Part shown: in pieces, positions 61,373 through 64,000 of the stretch
Position numbering within the stretch: position 1 is the stretch's first letter
Layout of the letters: every line of letters starts with the position of its first letter
Position numbers and translations under genes: made by a program
Notes under the pieces: generated by a model
Databases searched by the model: none
What the model was told of the DNA's origin: nothing
The model's input: only the letters and a program-made list of their open reading frames with translations
NCBI RefSeq assembly: GCF_907163265.1
Contig: NZ_CAJQUM010000001.1
Location: 496,001-560,000 of the forward strand
Direction: 5' to 3'
Origin: Georgfuchsia toluolica
GTDB lineage: Bacteria; Pseudomonadota; Gammaproteobacteria; Burkholderiales; Rhodocyclaceae
Length of the DNA stretch: 64,000 nucleotides

Positions 61373-62169
61373 GATGAATAATCCTGGCCGAGGAAAACGG
61401 AAAGCATGCCGATCGAACCGAGATCGATGCCTTCAACGGGGAAATATATCCGGTCATCCGGCCGCCGCGCTCCCAGCACATAGAGCAGCGGCAGATAATG
61501 CTCCGGCGTGGGAATCGCGAGCGGCGCTTCCTGATCGAGCGCGGCGTAGTCGATCAGCGCTTGCGGATCTCCATTGGCAAGGCAATCCTTCAGGCGTTGT
61601 TCTATGCGGCTGGCCCAGGGGTAGGGCGGGGCATCGTCACCCCAGCGAATGGTACGCAAATTGTGCACGAGGTTGCCGCTGCCGAGAATCAGCACGCCCT
61701 CGTCCCGCAGCGCCGCCAGCTTCTGGCCCAACTGGTGATGGAAAGCGGCGGGTTGTCTAGCGTCAATGGCGAGCTGCACGACCGGAATATCCGCTTGCGG
61801 AAACATATGGGCCAGGATCGACCAGGTGCCATGATCCAGCCCCCAGTCGTGGTCGGCAACCACCGTCAGCGGTGCCAGCAGCGCCTGAATCCGTGCCGCG
61901 AGCGCCGGATCGCCGGGGGCTGAGTACTGAAAGTCGAACAGTGCCTGGGGGAAGCCGCCGAAATCGTGGATGGTTTTCGGTCGTGCCATTGCCGTGACCG
62001 CGGTGGTGCCGATGTACCAGTGCGCGGAGATGGCGAGGATTGCGCGCGGGCGCGGCAGGGATCGCCCGAGGGCATGCCAGACCCGCGTGTAGCGGTTGTC
62101 TTCAAGGGTATTCATCGGGCTGCCGTGGCCGATGAACAGGGCCGGCAAGGTGTTGGCTGTTTTTTCCAT
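61369..62169 (-). CDS. Class III extradiol dioxygenase (DODA/YgiD type)
   Basis: A 266-residue member of the LigB superfamily: ALFIGHGSPMNTLED (metal His), AILAISAHWYIG (second His), WGLDHGTWSILAHMFPQADI, and GSGNLVHNLR. E. coli YgiD and plant DODA cleave L-DOPA; the real substrate here is unknown but an ortho-diphenol is likely. The start at 62169 (MEKTANTLPALF) was chosen over the longer frame, which adds 32 residues unlike the family. First gene of the operon with the gamma-carbonic anhydrase and SIMPL genes. Confidence 0.92.
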   Translation of the reverse strand: MEKTANTLPALFIGHGSPMNTLEDNRYTRVWHALGRSLPRPRAILAISAHWYIGTTAVTAMARPKTIHDFGGFPQALFDFQYSAPGDPALAARIQALLAPLTVVADHDWGLDHGTWSILAHMFPQADIPVVQLAIDARQPAAFHHQLGQKLAALRDEGVLILGSGNLVHNLRTIRWGDDAPPYPWASRIEQRLKDCLANGDPQALIDYAALDQEAPLAIPTPEHYLPLLYVLGARRPDDRIYFPVEGIDLGSIGMLSVFLGQDYSS

Positions 62170-62274
62170 AAAGCCATGATAGCAGCGCCGAATTGGACGA
62201 AGAGAAACGTTACCCGGGAAAAACCCGGCATCACACCTGCGATAATCCACGTTTTCGCACTTCACCTACATTCA

Positions 62275-63150
62275 ATGGCGATCCAGTGGTTTCCCGGGCA
62301 TATGGCCTCGGCGCGCAAGAAGGCGGCCGAGACGATGGAGCGCGTCGATGTCGTCATTGAAGTGCTCGATGCGCGCCTGCCCGAAGCCAGCAGCAATCCG
62401 ATGATCCGCGAACTTCGCCTGCAGCGGCAGCGACCCTGCCTCAAGGTGCTGAACAAGGCCGACCTGGCCGATCCGCTTGCCACAAAAGCCTGGCTCGACT
62501 ACTTCAATGCGCAGAAAGGCGTCAAGGCGGTTGCGATCAGCACCAAAAAGGCCGGCGATGTGGCCAAACTGCCGGGCCTGTGCCAGAAACTGGCACCGCA
62601 TCGCAATGACAATATCAAGACGCTGCGCATGATGATCATGGGCATTCCCAATGTCGGCAAGTCGACCCTGATGAATGCGCTGCTGAAGCGCCGCATTGCC
62701 GCCGTCGGCGACGAGCCGGCGGTGACCAAGGCGCAGCAGAGCTTCGATCTGAATCCGCGCATGACCCTCATCGACACGCCGGGCCTGCTGTGGCCGAAGA
62801 TCGAGCACGATTCGGATGGCTACATGCTCGCCGCCAGCCATGCGGTGGGCACCAATGCGGTGGTCGAAGACGAGGTGGCCTACTTTCTCGCCGGTATCCT
62901 GCTCGCGCGCTATCCCGACAGCATCAAGCAACGCTACGGTTTCGAAACCGAGGGACTCGATGCGGTGGGCGTCGTCGAAGCTGTTGCGAAAAAACGCAAT
63001 TGCCTGAAGCCGCGCAGCAAGGAACTGGATATCGGCAAGGCCGCGCTGATCCTGCTCACCGATTATCGCGATGGCGTGCTTGGCCGCATCAGCCTGGAGA
63101 CGCCGCAAACGCGGGCGGCGATGCTGGCGTCAGGCGCGGATGAATCATGA
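62275..63150 (+). CDS. ylqF: Ribosome biogenesis GTPase YlqF/RbgA
   Basis: A 291-residue circularly permuted GTPase: G4 motif LNKADL comes first (about 61-66), then G5-like ISTKKAG, then G1 GIPNVGKSTLMNAL, G2 around AVTKAQQ and G3 DTPGLLWPK. The N-terminal IQWFPGHMASARKKAAETME is the hallmark of YlqF, which acts in large-subunit maturation. The ATG at 62275 gives this N-terminus; the 394-codon longer frame overlaps the dioxygenase gene on the other strand. Coupled to the next gene by ATGA. Confidence 0.93.
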   Translation: MAIQWFPGHMASARKKAAETMERVDVVIEVLDARLPEASSNPMIRELRLQRQRPCLKVLNKADLADPLATKAWLDYFNAQKGVKAVAISTKKAGDVAKLPGLCQKLAPHRNDNIKTLRMMIMGIPNVGKSTLMNALLKRRIAAVGDEPAVTKAQQSFDLNPRMTLIDTPGLLWPKIEHDSDGYMLAASHAVGTNAVVEDEVAYFLAGILLARYPDSIKQRYGFETEGLDAVGVVEAVAKKRNCLKPRSKELDIGKAALILLTDYRDGVLGRISLETPQTRAAMLASGADES

Positions 63151-63983
63151 GCGGTCCGGTTGAGATTCGCCCCGGGCAGTCGCTCGAACTGCTCAAGGAA
63201 TTGCATATCCTCACCCGCGACGGCAAGCTCAACCAGGACAGCCGGCGCAAGTTAAAGCAGGTCTATCACCTCTACCAGTTTATCGAACCCCTGCTGGCCG
63301 AGGTGATGAAAGAGCGCGGTACAGTGCGGCTCGTCGATCACGGCGCCGGCAAGTCCTATCTCGGCTTCATCCTCTACGACCTGTTTTTCAAGTCCCTGCC
63401 GGGCGACTCGCATATCTACGGCGTCGAAGCGCGCGACGAACTGGTCGAAAAGTCGCGCGAGCTGGCCATTCGTCTCGGTTTTCCCGGCATGTCCTTCATC
63501 AACCGCACGGTCGCCGAAGCAGCAACGGCGGACGAGATTCCCGCTGCGGTCGATGTCGTCACCGCACTGCATGCCTGCGATACGGCGACCGACGATGCGA
63601 TCCGGTTTGCCCTTCAGAAAAAAGCCCAGTTTATCGTGCTGGTGCCCTGCTGCCAGGCCGAAGTGGCTGCCGCATTGCGCCGTCACAAGGCCGGCGCATT
63701 GGCGAAAGGCGCCTTGGGCGAGTTGTGGCGGCACCCGATCCATACCCGCGAGTTCGGCAGCCATGTCACCAATGTGCTGCGCTGCCTGCAACTCGAAGCG
63801 CATGGCTACAGGCTGAACGTCACCGAACTGGTGGGCTGGGAGCACTCGCTGAAAAATGAACTCATCATCGCCCGGCGCGGCGCGCAGGGCAACCGCCAGG
63901 CCGCGGCCAGGCTGGCGGAAATTCTCGACCTGCTTGGTTTGACCGAGCTGCAGCAACGATTCTTCATTCCCGATCGACTCTAG
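63147..63983 (+). CDS. SAM-dependent methyltransferase of unknown target
   Basis: A 278-residue class I methyltransferase: a helical N-terminal part, the SAM loop VDHGAGKSYLGFILYDLFF, an acidic loop IYGVEARDEL, and post-motif HACDTATDDAIRFALQKKA followed by VLVPCCQAEVAAAL. The CCQ motif and THALHACDT pattern resemble the GSTCD/YtqB-like methyltransferase-25 group, whose substrates are mostly unknown (RNA is likely). It overlaps ylqF by four bases, hinting at a role in ribosome or RNA maturation. Confidence 0.85.
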   Translation: MSGPVEIRPGQSLELLKELHILTRDGKLNQDSRRKLKQVYHLYQFIEPLLAEVMKERGTVRLVDHGAGKSYLGFILYDLFFKSLPGDSHIYGVEARDELVEKSRELAIRLGFPGMSFINRTVAEAATADEIPAAVDVVTALHACDTATDDAIRFALQKKAQFIVLVPCCQAEVAAALRRHKAGALAKGALGELWRHPIHTREFGSHVTNVLRCLQLEAHGYRLNVTELVGWEHSLKNELIIARRGAQGNRQAAARLAEILDLLGLTELQQRFFIPDRL

Positions 63984-63991
63984 CAAACATC

Positions 63992-64000
63992 ATGGCGCGC
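63992..64000 (+). CDS. Possible start of the next gene, cut by the window end
   Basis: ATGGCGCGC at the very end could begin a protein starting Met-Ala-Arg, eight bases after the methyltransferase stop. Only three codons are visible and no good ribosome binding site precedes it, so this is a note rather than a firm gene. Confidence 0.2.

Noticed and set aside
61966-62274. N-terminal extension of ylqF by 103 codons
   Set aside because: It overlaps the dioxygenase gene on the other strand and adds sequence before the hallmark IQWFPGHM N-terminus.

Overview
The window is a typical chromosome segment from a GC-rich Betaproteobacterium, probably Rhodocyclales or Nitrosomonadales. This rests on gene order (murJ-rpsT-argD-argF-argG-DUF2788, rpmB-rpmG, a cys transport operon carrying its own cysB) and on protein flavour; genus and species cannot be read from the sequence. 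Coding density is high and ATGA stop/start overlaps are frequent. No tRNA, rRNA, CRISPR array, phage or transposase gene was seen.

Layout. 1-7000 (+): end of a membrane protein, dedA, a lipoprotein, then the tightly packed run purN / DUF3108 / rsmB / phospholipase-D-like nuclease / mscS-type channel. 7000-14200 (-): rpmB-rpmG, hemerythrin, mlaC, a MacA/MacB-like exporter (adaptor, ATPase, two permeases) and radC. 14200-24000: coaBC and dut (+), cysK (-), the sulfate uptake set cysT-cysW-cysA-cysB-sbp (+), murJ (-), rpsT (+). 24200-29000 (+): arginine synthesis (argD, argF, argG) followed by small conserved genes (DUF2788, ppnP, yajQ). 29000-37000: a locally AT-richer patch with a repeat-built lipoprotein, a glutamine amidotransferase, a 268-bp inverted-repeat element directly against a Nudix gene, a CobD-like protein, thiolase, corA, tpx and a 51-residue gene on the minus strand.

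37000-58350 is the notable part: one signalling locus that mixes a complete chemotaxis system (cheY, cheA, three mcp-cheW pairs, cheR, cheD, two cheB) with eukaryotic-type Ser/Thr protein kinases (one kinase-cyclic-nucleotide-binding fusion and two receiver-kinase fusions), a receiver-HD-GYP protein with an altered HD motif, a hybrid histidine kinase, and a small protein just before cheY with a CheZ-like D-x-x-x-Q motif. The three mcp-cheW pairs share almost identical DNA over about 1.5 kb but have unrelated sensor regions. Remnants at both ends of the array show that it arose by tandem duplication and recombination.

58600-64000: SGNH lipoprotein and glycine-zipper protein (+), the minus-strand run extradiol dioxygenase / gamma-carbonic anhydrase / SIMPL protein, then a YlqF-type GTPase and a methyltransferase (+).

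Non-coding structure of interest: four copies of a dispersed palindromic CCACAGAGG repeat near the transport genes, palindromes inserted in frame inside rsmB, and a MITE-like element at 31620-31887. Start codons were moved inward from the longest possible frame wherever family alignment or a ribosome binding site favoured it.
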